Positions 56,575 through 64,000 of a DNA stretch of 64,000 nucleotides are shown piece after piece. The first letter of the stretch is position 1; every line of letters begins with the position of its first letter. The notes under the pieces are model-generated. The model had not been told where the DNA came from. It ran no database searches and saw only the letters and a list, made by a program, of their open reading frames with translations. Origin of the DNA: Treponema maltophilum ATCC 51939. GTDB taxonomy: Bacteria; Spirochaetota; Spirochaetia; Treponematales; Treponemataceae. Position numbers and translations under genes: made by a program. The DNA is taken from contig NZ_KE332518.1 in assembly GCF_000413055.1 (NCBI RefSeq), positions 2,357,583 to 2,421,582 on the forward strand. Direction: 5' to 3'.

Positions 56575-57996
56575 ATGGCTACATGGGATTATTCGGCCTT
56601 TTGGCACGAAGGTATAGAGCAGCTCAAAGAAGAATTTTCTTCAAAAAAACGTCTTCAGGAATTCGACATGTGGTTTTCGCCCGTCAAATATGTAAATTCA
56701 AAAGAATCCGCTATCGTAGCCGCGTGCCCTTCAAAATTTTTGGAAGATAATTTCGTTTCGCGCGGATATGCGGCCGCCGTGCAAAAAAAGCTGCATGAAT
56801 TGTCCGGAAAATCGCTTAAACTTGAATTTATTATACGCGTTCCGGACGAATCGGCCGATAAAAGCAAAAAAGCCGAAAGCCGGCCTCAACACAATCAGCA
56901 AAAAAGCCAAAGCGAAAACGCCGAGGCGAAAAAAATCAAAAAACATCCCGATTTGCGCGAAGATTATACGTTCGATACCTTTGTAATGGGAGAAAACAAT
57001 TCGTTTGCGTATAACGCGGCCCTTGCCATTTCAAAAAATCCCGGTCGAACGTACAATCCCATTCTCATTTACGGCGGCGTCGGTTTGGGAAAAACACACT
57101 TAATTCAAGCGATAGGGAACGCCGTTTATCAGACGGGCAATTTTAAAGTCATATATATTACCGCCGAAAATTTTACAAACGAATTTATTCAGTCCTTAAA
57201 CGAAAAAACCGCGCAAAAGTTCAAAAACAAATACCGTTCGGTAGACGTTCTTTTAATAGACGACATTCACTTTTTGCAGAATAAAGAAGGAACGCAGGAA
57301 GAACTTTTTTATACGTTTGATACGTTGTACAATTCGTTTAAACAAATCGTCTTTACCTGCGACCGTCCCATATCGGAATTAAAAAACCTGACCGAACGGC
57401 TGCGTTCCCGTTTCGAGCGCGGACTGAACGTCGATTTGCAGCCGCCCAAATACGAAACCCGGCGCGCTATTTTGGAAAAAAAGCTCGAATACATGCGCTC
57501 GCAATCTTCGTCGCAGTTTATATCGTTTATTCCCGACGAAGTGATAGATTTGATTGCGCAAAACGTCGAAACGAACGTGCGCGATTTGGAATCCTGTCTT
57601 ACCAAAATAATAGCCTATGCCGAATTGGTGCAAAACAAAATAACGCTGGACATTGCGCGTCAACAGCTGCGCGACAAATTCTCTTCGGCACAGCCCGAAA
57701 ATATAAATATAGACATTATACAGCGGGTCGTTGCCGACGACTTTAATATTTCGCTTTCCGATATACGCGGAAAAAAGCGCACAAAAAACGTGGTTTTGCC
57801 CCGGCAAATTGCCATGTATTTGGCACAGGAATTGACCGAATTTTCCACGACGGAGCTCGGCATGGAATTCGGCGGAAGAGATCACACAACCGTTATGCAT
57901 TCGTGTCAAAAAATCCGCGAAGCGATCATTACCGATTCGAAACTGGATTCAAAAATTCAATATCTTATAAAAAATATAAAGGATTATAAAAAATAA
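56575..57996 (+). CDS. dnaA: chromosomal replication initiator DnaA
   Basis: AAA+ initiator of 473 residues. Domain I (about 1-85) and a charged linker (about 90-125, GlnLysAsn-rich) precede domain III, with Walker A GGVGLGKTH and Walker B LLIDDIHFLQNKE. Domain IV carries the DnaA-box helix with the signature GGRDHTTVMHSC. It is followed by the origin and dnaN. The promoter predicts a leaderless transcript. Confidence 0.97.
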   Translation: MATWDYSAFWHEGIEQLKEEFSSKKRLQEFDMWFSPVKYVNSKESAIVAACPSKFLEDNFVSRGYAAAVQKKLHELSGKSLKLEFIIRVPDESADKSKKAESRPQHNQQKSQSENAEAKKIKKHPDLREDYTFDTFVMGENNSFAYNAALAISKNPGRTYNPILIYGGVGLGKTHLIQAIGNAVYQTGNFKVIYITAENFTNEFIQSLNEKTAQKFKNKYRSVDVLLIDDIHFLQNKEGTQEELFYTFDTLYNSFKQIVFTCDRPISELKNLTERLRSRFERGLNVDLQPPKYETRRAILEKKLEYMRSQSSSQFISFIPDEVIDLIAQNVETNVRDLESCLTKIIAYAELVQNKITLDIARQQLRDKFSSAQPENINIDIIQRVVADDFNISLSDIRGKKRTKNVVLPRQIAMYLAQELTEFSTTELGMEFGGRDHTTVMHSCQKIREAIITDSKLDSKIQYLIKNIKDYKK

Positions 57997-58223
57997 GATA
58001 CACAAGTTGTGCAAAATATGCTATTATGTTGTTGATGCCGTATTGAAAACCGCAATGCCTTGTTGATATGTGGATATTCGAGTAAAAACAATAACGGCTT
58101 ATTAAACGCGTAAATTGTTGTAAAAGAATAAAATACATAAAGTATCCACTTTTACACAAGCCTTATTATTACTGTTACTATTATATATAAATATATATAT
58201 AATAATACAAAAACGGAGGAACT
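57997..58223. other. probable oriC between dnaA and dnaN
   Basis: A 227-base non-coding gap with DnaA-box-like sites: TGTGCAAAA (58008-58016; reverse TTTTGCACA), TGTGGATAT (58069-58077; reverse ATATCCACA) and TTTTACACA (58150-58158), each one base from TTATNCACA. GTATCCACT at 58142 is a weaker match. A run of A/T-only sequence near 58162-58207 could be the unwinding element. Its position between dnaA and dnaN is typical of an origin. Confidence 0.75.
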
Positions 58224-59327
58224 ATGAAATTCACATTCGACAGAGATGCAATACTCAAAGAAATAGGAATTGCGCAGGAAATAATTTCCACAAAAAACGC
58301 TCTTTCCATACTTTCAAACGTTTTATTTATAGCCGAAAACAATTCGCTTACGATAAAAGCTACCGATATAAAAGTCAATTTCGAAACCAAAATTCCCGTT
58401 GAAGTCGAGGAAGAAGGAACGACAACCGTTTTTTGCGATAAATTCATCAGTATTTTGAATACGCTTCCTTCCGGCGATGTGGAATTTTCACAAAAAGATA
58501 TAAACGTTGTTATAAAGCCCATAACTAAAAAAGTCCGCTTCCAGCTGAAAAGTATGGCAAGCGATAAGTTCCCCGAATTCGCTTCCGAACAAAATATTCC
58601 GTGGTTTGAAGTTCCCGCCGCGGAATTTAAGGCGATGATTACACAAACGATTTTTGCCGTTTCCGACGATGAAACGCGTTATTTTATGAACGGTGTATAT
58701 TTCGAAAAAAAAGAGGAAAATCTCGTCATGGTTGCCACGGACGGGCGGCGTCTTGCGTATTCGGCAAAACCTTTATGCGCCGGTATTGCGGATTTTCAGC
58801 CGGCAATCGTTCCGCCGAAAATTTTAAATATTATTTTAAAACGGCTTCCTTCCGAAGGAAATCTTTCAATGGCTGTTTTAAACAAAATGATATATTTTAA
58901 ATTCGGCAATTACAGCTTTGCATCGGTTTTAATCGACGGTCAGTTTCCGAATTATCAGCGCGTTATTCCGGAAGCGCAGGACAAAAAGTTTCAAATAAAC
59001 CGCAGAGATTTACTCGATGCTTTACGCCGTGTCGGGCTTTTGGTTGAACAAAAATCGCGCCGTGTGTATTTCGATCTCTCGGAAGGTATGTTGACGATAA
59101 CGGCACAAGAGTCCGAAATCGGAACGGCGAAAGAAGAAATTCCGTGCCGTTATGCGGGCGAACATATAACGATTGCACTGAATTATCTGTATGTGGAAGA
59201 ACCGATGAAGGTAATCGATACGGAATATATAACCTTTGAATTTACTGAATATATGAAGGCGATTACATTGAAACCCGAACCGGCTCAGGACTTTTTCCAT
59301 ATCATAATGCCGATGCAGGCGGAATAG
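58224..59327 (+). CDS. dnaN: DNA polymerase III sliding clamp beta
   Basis: Ring-forming processivity clamp of 367 residues with three similar domains (about 1-120, 130-245 and 250-367). The start MKFTFDRDAIL and ATDIKVNFET are family-typical, and the C-terminal PMQAE is close to the usual MPMRL end. GGAGG precedes the ATG. recF follows by five bases. Confidence 0.95.
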   Translation: MKFTFDRDAILKEIGIAQEIISTKNALSILSNVLFIAENNSLTIKATDIKVNFETKIPVEVEEEGTTTVFCDKFISILNTLPSGDVEFSQKDINVVIKPITKKVRFQLKSMASDKFPEFASEQNIPWFEVPAAEFKAMITQTIFAVSDDETRYFMNGVYFEKKEENLVMVATDGRRLAYSAKPLCAGIADFQPAIVPPKILNIILKRLPSEGNLSMAVLNKMIYFKFGNYSFASVLIDGQFPNYQRVIPEAQDKKFQINRRDLLDALRRVGLLVEQKSRRVYFDLSEGMLTITAQESEIGTAKEEIPCRYAGEHITIALNYLYVEEPMKVIDTEYITFEFTEYMKAITLKPEPAQDFFHIIMPMQAE

Positions 59328-59332
59328 AGTTT

Positions 59333-60418
59333 GTGCCTTTTTTATCGGTATCCCCGGTCGGTTTTCGCAATATAAAAGATGCCGCTATAGATCTTTTTGC
59401 TCCGGAAGTTTTTTTAACGGGCGAAAACGGACAGGGTAAAACGAACATTTTGGAATCTTTATATATGATTTCATACGGATCTTCTTTCCGCACAAAAAAC
59501 GATGCGGAAATTATCCGTTCGGGCGAAGATTCTTACGGTATACGCGGATTTTATAAAGACGAAAACGGAAAAGCCGATACGATTGCCATTCAATATGCAA
59601 AAAGCGCCGGAAAAAAAAAGCTGTTAAAAAACGGAAAAGTTTTAACCGACCGTAAAGATTTAATACAGACGATACCCTGCGTTCTTTTTTGTCACGACGA
59701 TTTGGATTTTGCCGTGGGAGAGCCGGAACGGCGGCGTTTTTTTATCGATCAGTCTTTATCGATGTACGACGTTTTATACATAGACGTTTTGCGCAAATAC
59801 AAAAAGATATTGAAAATACGCAACATGCTTTTGCGCGACGAAAAATACGAAATGCTCGATATTTACGATATCGAATTGGCAAAAAACGGTCTTACGATTG
59901 TTAAAAAACGGAACGAAGCGCTGTTCCGCTTCAATCGAATTTTTGCGCCCTTATACGAAGAAGTTACGGGAATCGATAAGGTTTCCATTGCCTACGATTC
60001 GTCGTGGAAAGAAAAAAAAGAGGAAGAAATCGTCGCGCTGCTTCAGGAAAAACGGCAAAGCGATATTGTAATGAAAACGACTTTAAGCGGGCCACACCGC
60101 GACAGGATCCGTTTTATGCGGCATCAGCAGCCGTTTATTCCGACCGCATCGACCGGCCAGCGGCGCCTTGCGGCTATTTTGCTCAGGGTATGCCAAGCCG
60201 TTTTATATACCGAAACCGTTTCGAAAAAGCCCGTTTTACTTATGGACGACGTTCTTTTGGAATTGGACATTGCAAAACGCGAACGCATAACCGCGCTGCT
60301 TCCCCAATACGATCAGCTTTTTTGTACCTTTTTGCCCGAAGAACCCTACGCGCGCTATAAGAGAAGTTCGACAAAGGTGTACGAAGTAAAAAACGGTGTT
60401 TTAACGCCGACGGCGTAA
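59333..60418 (+). CDS. recF: DNA replication and repair protein RecF
   Basis: SMC-like ATPase that loads RecA at gaps, 361 residues. Walker A is GENGQGKTNILE, Walker B LLMDDVLLELD and the signature region TSTGQRRLAAI. It starts at GTG 59333, five bases after the dnaN stop. No good Shine-Dalgarno is visible, so coupling to dnaN is likely. Confidence 0.93.
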   Translation: MPFLSVSPVGFRNIKDAAIDLFAPEVFLTGENGQGKTNILESLYMISYGSSFRTKNDAEIIRSGEDSYGIRGFYKDENGKADTIAIQYAKSAGKKKLLKNGKVLTDRKDLIQTIPCVLFCHDDLDFAVGEPERRRFFIDQSLSMYDVLYIDVLRKYKKILKIRNMLLRDEKYEMLDIYDIELAKNGLTIVKKRNEALFRFNRIFAPLYEEVTGIDKVSIAYDSSWKEKKEEEIVALLQEKRQSDIVMKTTLSGPHRDRIRFMRHQQPFIPTASTGQRRLAAILLRVCQAVLYTETVSKKPVLLMDDVLLELDIAKRERITALLPQYDQLFCTFLPEEPYARYKRSSTKVYEVKNGVLTPTA

Positions 60419-60464
60419 AAAGCGCAGGAGTTTTGCGTTAATGTGCAGTATCGGAGAATTTTAA

Positions 60465-60866
60465 ATGAAAGCGGACGATGTATACGTACAAAAAGCTTCG
60501 GACTTATTGGATTCGATTTTTACCGATATTTTTTCCAAAGCGCCTCAAGGCGGAGCCGATTTGGAAAGAGGCTGGAAAAAGGTTTTGCAAAAAATAAGCG
60601 ACGGCGAAAAACTTGCCGCGCACAGCCGCATTACGGATTTAAAAAACGATTTACTGCATATAGAAACCGATCATCCCGGCTGGATACAGCTTTTTAACAT
60701 GCAGCAAAAACGTATATTAAAAGAGCTCAAAAAAGAATTCCCGGAACTGTCCGTAAAGGGTTTTTCCTTTGTTTTGCGCGGAAAAGGGAAAAAAACGGAA
60801 AGCGGTTTGCGCGATCTTACGGTTGAAGAAACGGAAGAATGGCTTAATGCGCGCGACGGTCGGTAA
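60465..60866 (+). CDS. DciA-like (DUF721) protein
   Basis: The 133 residues contain HSRITDLKNDLLHIETDHPGWIQLF, the DUF721 core. DciA proteins of this family help load the replicative helicase DnaB. The location after recF in the dnaA-dnaN-recF block agrees. The start MKADDVYVQ lies 46 bases after the recF stop; GGAG lies upstream. Confidence 0.87.
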   Translation: MKADDVYVQKASDLLDSIFTDIFSKAPQGGADLERGWKKVLQKISDGEKLAAHSRITDLKNDLLHIETDHPGWIQLFNMQQKRILKELKKEFPELSVKGFSFVLRGKGKKTESGLRDLTVEETEEWLNARDGR

Positions 60867-60902
60867 GAGAGTATACAAAAAAAAGATATATTTTAAAATA
60901 AA

Positions 60903-60940
60903 AAAAGGGCCGCTAAAGGAGGAGGAAAAGCGACCCTTTT
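60903..60940 (+). terminator. intrinsic terminator after the dnaA-dciA block
   Basis: AAAAGGGCCGCT (60903-60914) pairs with AGCGACCCTTTT (60929-60940) with one mismatch, and the loop is 14 bases. It stands 36 bases after the dciA-like stop, and the T-rich end would release the transcript. Confidence 0.65.
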
Positions 60941-61059
60941 ATGATTGTTGCTGCTGAGGATACTATACGAAATTGTAAAAAAAATGTCAATACTTTTTTC
61001 GCATTTATTGCTTTTTTTTGCATTTTTTTGTAAAACAGACGAAAAGGAAGGAGTTTGCT

Positions 61060-61746
61060 ATGAAAATAGGCATTATCGGTGCAATGAGTGTTGAAATCGA
61101 ATATCTGAAAGAGATTCTTACCGGAATTGAAGCGGTTAAAAAGGGCGGCTTAGTGTTTTATACGGGAACGATTCGCGGCAAAGATGCCGTTATCGTGCAA
61201 AGCGGAGTGGGCAAGGTAAACGCCGCAATGTGCACAACTTTATTAATTGAATGCTTCGGCGTAACGCACGTCATCAATACGGGGGTTGCCGGCGGCTTAA
61301 AAGAAGGTTTGCACGTATTCGATGTTGTCGTGTCCTCGTGCTGCATACATCACGATGTGGATGCGACCGGCTTCGGCTATAAACCTTGCGAAGTTCCCGG
61401 TTTAAAAACGGTCGATTTTAAAGCGGACGCCTTCCTTATTGAAACCGCAAAAAGAGCGTGGAAGGAATGCGCTTTTTCATCGTCGCTTCTTGAAGGCCGC
61501 ATCGCTTCCGGCGACGTTTTTGTCAATTCCGCGCAGCGCAAAAAAGAAATCCGTTCGTTATGCGATGCCGCCTGTGTGGAAATGGAAGGCGCTTCAATTG
61601 CACAAGTGTGTTTTTTAACCGGAATTCCGTTCGTAGTTATCCGCTGTATTTCCGACATGGCCGAAAATACCGAAGAAGTGTACGAAGAAAAAAAAGCCGC
61701 AAAAATAAGTTCGGTTTTGGTTGCGAATATATTCGGCTTGCTGTAA
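61060..61746 (+). CDS. mtnN: 5'-methylthioadenosine/S-adenosylhomocysteine nucleosidase
   Basis: Cleaves MTA and SAH in the methionine salvage and methyl cycle. The 228 residues begin MKIGIIGAM, with Glu in SVEIEYLKE as the first active-site acid, VEMEGAS for substrate binding and the catalytic Asp in RCISDMAE. ATG 61060 has GGAAGGAG upstream; a longer in-frame ATG at 61018 has none. Confidence 0.93.
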   Translation: MKIGIIGAMSVEIEYLKEILTGIEAVKKGGLVFYTGTIRGKDAVIVQSGVGKVNAAMCTTLLIECFGVTHVINTGVAGGLKEGLHVFDVVVSSCCIHHDVDATGFGYKPCEVPGLKTVDFKADAFLIETAKRAWKECAFSSSLLEGRIASGDVFVNSAQRKKEIRSLCDAACVEMEGASIAQVCFLTGIPFVVIRCISDMAENTEEVYEEKKAAKISSVLVANIFGLL

Positions 61747-61749
61747 TAT
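61721..61749 (+). promoter_or_regulatory. possible leaderless-type promoter of the PII-like gene
   Basis: TTGCGA (61721-61726) and TAATAT (61744-61749) have a 17-base spacer and lie over the end of mtnN. Seven bases separate the -10 box from ATG 61757, and there is no Shine-Dalgarno. Confidence 0.45.
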
Positions 61750-61756
61750 ATACCGT

Positions 61757-62365
61757 ATGGAAAAGCTTGCGGTTGCGATTATTCCCGAACAATACACGGA
61801 AAGCTTTGTGTCGAACGTCTGCGAATGCGGGGCGCAAAAACTTATTGTTTTTTCGGGGCGCGGAACCGCAGGCCCCGTCTTACTGCAAAAACTGGGTTTG
61901 GGTGCAACAGAAAAATCGATAATCGGATTTTTTGCCTCATCCGATGTTTTTTCGTGCATACGCAGCTCTTGGGAAAAGTCGGAAGCGCAGCATAAAGATT
62001 GCACCGGCATCGTATTCAGCCTTTTAACGGAGAAACTCGATATGTCAAAAAAATCGGATCACACGCTTATTTGCGTTATCGTAAAATCGGGATACGGGGA
62101 AGCCGTTATGCAGGCCGCACGAAAAGCGGGTGCTCCCGGGGGAACAATTATCGATGCGAGAGGAACGGGAACCGAACAGGATATGAATTTTTTCGGCATA
62201 CAGATTGTTCCCGAAAAAGAAGCGGTCTTGATTGTCGCCGAAACGAAAACCGCCGATGCGATAACCGAAGCGGTAAAAAAACTGCCGCATTTCGGAAAGC
62301 CCGACTCGGGCATACTTTGCACCTTTGCGGCCGAATCCTGTTTCCATCTGGGAACTCATAATTGA
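61757..62365 (+). CDS. PII-like protein with two tandem halves
   Basis: The 202 residues appear to be two PII-like halves (about 1-95 and 100-202). The second shows AGAPGGTIIDARGTG and FGIQIVPEKEAVLIVA, the pattern of P-II/'nitrogen regulator-like' proteins, and the first has VFSGRGTAGPV. The effector or partner is unknown. The start MEKLAVAII follows the promoter at 61744. The stop overlaps the birA start. Confidence 0.75.
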   Translation: MEKLAVAIIPEQYTESFVSNVCECGAQKLIVFSGRGTAGPVLLQKLGLGATEKSIIGFFASSDVFSCIRSSWEKSEAQHKDCTGIVFSLLTEKLDMSKKSDHTLICVIVKSGYGEAVMQAARKAGAPGGTIIDARGTGTEQDMNFFGIQIVPEKEAVLIVAETKTADAITEAVKKLPHFGKPDSGILCTFAAESCFHLGTHN

Positions 62366-63204
62366 AGCCGCTTGACACGCGGGACATAGAGCGTTTTTTG
62401 CCGCCGCACATATCGGCGCTGTGTGCCGGAAAGATTACCGTTTTTAAAACAATCGACTCGACCAATTCCGAAGCAAAGCGGCGCTTATCCTGTGCCGAAA
62501 ATTCGGCGGACGAAGATCTTGCCGCGCTGCACGGGACGGTTTTGATTGCCGAAGAACAAAGCGGCGGCCGCGGCCGTTCGGGCAAAAGCTTTTTTTCGCC
62601 CGCCGGAAGCGGAATATATTTGAGTCTTATTTACGTTCCCGATATTTCGGAGCATACAAACGCAGCCGGCGCGGCGCAAAGCGCCGATACTTCATTGATG
62701 ACCGCTTTTGCCGCCGTATGCGTGTGCCGCTCTTTAAACGCCTTGGGTATAGACGGCCGCATAAAATGGGTAAACGATGTTTTTGTAAACGGGAAAAAAG
62801 CGTGCGGTATTTTAACCGAAGGTTTTATGCGCGGGAAGAAAATGGGTGCAGCTGTTGTCGGTGTCGGCATAAACGTATGCAAAGCACAATGCGAATTTCC
62901 CGGCGAATTGCGCGATATAGCCGGTTATATCACCGAAGATTCCGACACGGACAGAAACGCTCTTGCCGCATCGGTTATTTCGAACATGCTCGATGCATTT
63001 TCCGGCAAAACCGACGAGCGCGCACTGATGGACGAATATAAAAACCGCTCGTTTATTTTGGGAAAACGCATAAGGGTTATTTCGCCGCAACAAACGTATG
63101 AAGCGATCGCCCGCGAAATAACCGACGATGCCCACCTTATTGTTGAAGATTCCGCCGGAAAGCGGTACGAATTGCTTTCCGGCGAAGTGAGCTTGCGCGT
63201 TTAG
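62362..63204 (+). CDS. birA: biotin-[acetyl-CoA carboxylase] ligase BirA
   Basis: Attaches biotin to the carboxylase carrier protein. The 280 residues have IDSTNSEAKR, the biotinyl-AMP loop GGRGRSGKSF and KWVNDVFVNGKKACGIL. No N-terminal DNA-binding domain is seen, so it is the monofunctional form. It starts at TTG 62362, overlapping the previous stop by four bases (TTGA), with GGGAA upstream. It converges on hypA. Confidence 0.92.
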   Translation: MKPLDTRDIERFLPPHISALCAGKITVFKTIDSTNSEAKRRLSCAENSADEDLAALHGTVLIAEEQSGGRGRSGKSFFSPAGSGIYLSLIYVPDISEHTNAAGAAQSADTSLMTAFAAVCVCRSLNALGIDGRIKWVNDVFVNGKKACGILTEGFMRGKKMGAAVVGVGINVCKAQCEFPGELRDIAGYITEDSDTDRNALAASVISNMLDAFSGKTDERALMDEYKNRSFILGKRIRVISPQQTYEAIAREITDDAHLIVEDSAGKRYELLSGEVSLRV

Positions 63205-63542
63205 CAGGCGACGATTTCTTTAATCAAAAATTCCCTGCCGCTCAGCGGTTCCAAACGTTCGCCGCTGCACTTCGGGCACTTTAAATTGTATTTAAACCCG
63301 TTGAATATTTCGCCGCAGTCTTTACATTTAACTTCACCCGGAATAACTTCCAATTCAAGTTGTGTGTTTTCAAAAGACGTTTTGTACGCGGCGGCAGGGA
63401 AACAGTCTTCAAGATAAGAAGGAACGACACCCGAAAGCTCGCCTACTTGCAAAACGATCTTTTCGACTTTCGAAAGTTTTTGTTCGTCGACTATTTCCTG
63501 CACGGTTTTTAAAACTTCGCACACGACTCCAAGCTCATGCAT
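63201..63542 (-). CDS. hypA: HypA/HybF-type hydrogenase maturation zinc protein
   Basis: Zn-binding maturation factor of 113 residues. The start MHELG is typical, with the His-Glu Ni site, and the zinc-finger CKDC and CPKC. The Shine-Dalgarno GAGG stands 5 bases before ATG 63542, overlapping the end of the oxidoreductase gene. HypA usually serves nickel enzymes, but it also lies in Fe-hydrogenase-linked loci. Confidence 0.88.
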   Translation of the reverse strand: MHELGVVCEVLKTVQEIVDEQKLSKVEKIVLQVGELSGVVPSYLEDCFPAAAYKTSFENTQLELEVIPGEVKCKDCGEIFNGFKYNLKCPKCSGERLEPLSGREFLIKEIVAC

Positions 63543-63549
63543 AAAAACC

Positions 63550-64000
63550 TCAATTTTGCGTAAATATGCGTTTAATCGACGATACGGCGATTTTTCCGCT
63601 GCGCCGCACCGCATATTTTGCTACGGCAAGCGGCAGTTTTTCGTAAACCGGCGCAAAATTATTGTATTTTTTTACCAAAGAGATGGCGTCGAATCTACAC
63701 TTTGTCGTGCACTGTCCGCAGCCGACGCACATGTATTGGTCGACTTGAACCGCGCCGCAGCCTAAACAGCGTTCGGTTTCTTTTTTGATCTGCTCTTCGG
63801 TAAAAGTTTCGCGCGTATCTTTGAACGTTTTGCGGTTTTTCGCGTTATGGCCGGCAAGCTGGCGCCGAGTCGTATCATAGCTTTCGACAACGATATTTTG
63901 TTTATCCAAAGCGACGTATTCGCGCCTGTCGCGGCCGTAGGTCAGGCTTTGACCCGGCTGTACAAAACGGTGTATAGAAATTGCCGCCTGTTTGCCGGCT
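63550..64000 (-). CDS. FAD/NAD-binding oxidoreductase with two Fe-S clusters (C-terminal part)
   Basis: The visible 149 residues are the C-terminal part; the gene continues beyond the window edge. The segment AGKQAAISIHRFVQPGQSL is the FAD-linked C-terminal region of GltD/NfnL-type proteins. Two cluster motifs follow, CLGCGAVQVDQYMC and CVGCGQCTTKC. It is probably an electron-transfer subunit of a glutamate synthase-like or NADPH:ferredoxin/hydrogenase-linked enzyme. hypA follows by seven bases. Confidence 0.8.
   Translation of the reverse strand, partial: AGKQAAISIHRFVQPGQSLTYGRDRREYVALDKQNIVVESYDTTRRQLAGHNAKNRKTFKDTRETFTEEQIKKETERCLGCGAVQVDQYMCVGCGQCTTKCRFDAISLVKKYNNFAPVYEKLPLAVAKYAVRRSGKIAVSSIKRIFTQN

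Noticed and set aside
60941-61033. A short frame starting at the ATG after the terminator (MIVAAEDTIRN...)
   Set aside because: The GGAGG upstream is part of the terminator loop and lies too far (about 15 bases) from the ATG; the translation is low-complexity Phe/Ile, so it looks like chance.

Overview
The window looks like a chromosomal segment of a spirochaete, most likely a host-associated Treponema. The grounds are a dnaA-dnaN-recF-DUF721 (dciA-like) block divergent from gyrB-gyrA, two MptD-type ('Trep_Strep') ECF transporter modules, a protein with Ig/OmpL47-like repeats, an XPB-type helicase with its partner, and mid-40s to 50 % GC by eye. The genus is an inference. No rRNA, tRNA, CRISPR array or intact mobile element was recognised. 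Protein families were assigned by reading motifs, not by database search.

Layout. 1-4.3 kb: type II fatty-acid synthesis operon on the minus strand (fabH-fabD-fabG-fabF-fabZ, the last cut by the window edge). 4.4-11.4 kb: a secreted protein of unknown function, then a TetR regulator followed by an RND/MMPL exporter, a periplasmic LolA-like carrier and an outer-membrane barrel, which together look like a lipid or lipoprotein trafficking route. 11.4-19 kb: COG0523 metal GTPase, a second TetR, a heterodimeric ABC pair, two envelope proteins and a DUF488 protein. 19.2-32.5 kb: two MptD-type ECF importers. The first sits in a nine-gene operon (methyltransferase, VOC protein, hydrolase, two ABC half-transporters, S, T and fused A1A2). 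The second follows AraC and TetR genes. The same operator and promoter precede the nine-gene operon and the TetR gene, so this TetR probably controls both.

32.5-50 kb: housekeeping and membrane genes: macrodomain protein, CPA-type antiporter, lemA-TPM-TPM-lipase-YitT operon, CE2-type esterase, an operon of a reductase-like protein, MgtC, XPB helicase, helicase partner and HAD phosphatase, a cation symporter, and hisG-hisB-dtd. 50-64 kb: the replication-origin neighbourhood, with a perfect parS site, a HicB antitoxin relic, gyrA/gyrB, dnaA, a probable oriC between dnaA and dnaN, recF and dciA. These are followed by mtnN, a PII-like protein, birA, hypA and the end of an iron-sulphur flavoprotein.

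The most notable signals not explained by gene content are these: at least ten genes, including dnaA, have sigma70-type promoters placed so that the transcript should begin at or within a few bases of the start codon with no Shine-Dalgarno; one TetR gene has a good Shine-Dalgarno but apparently an ATA start; a shared TetR operator links the ECF modules; and there is a canonical parS site about 5.4 kb from dnaA.
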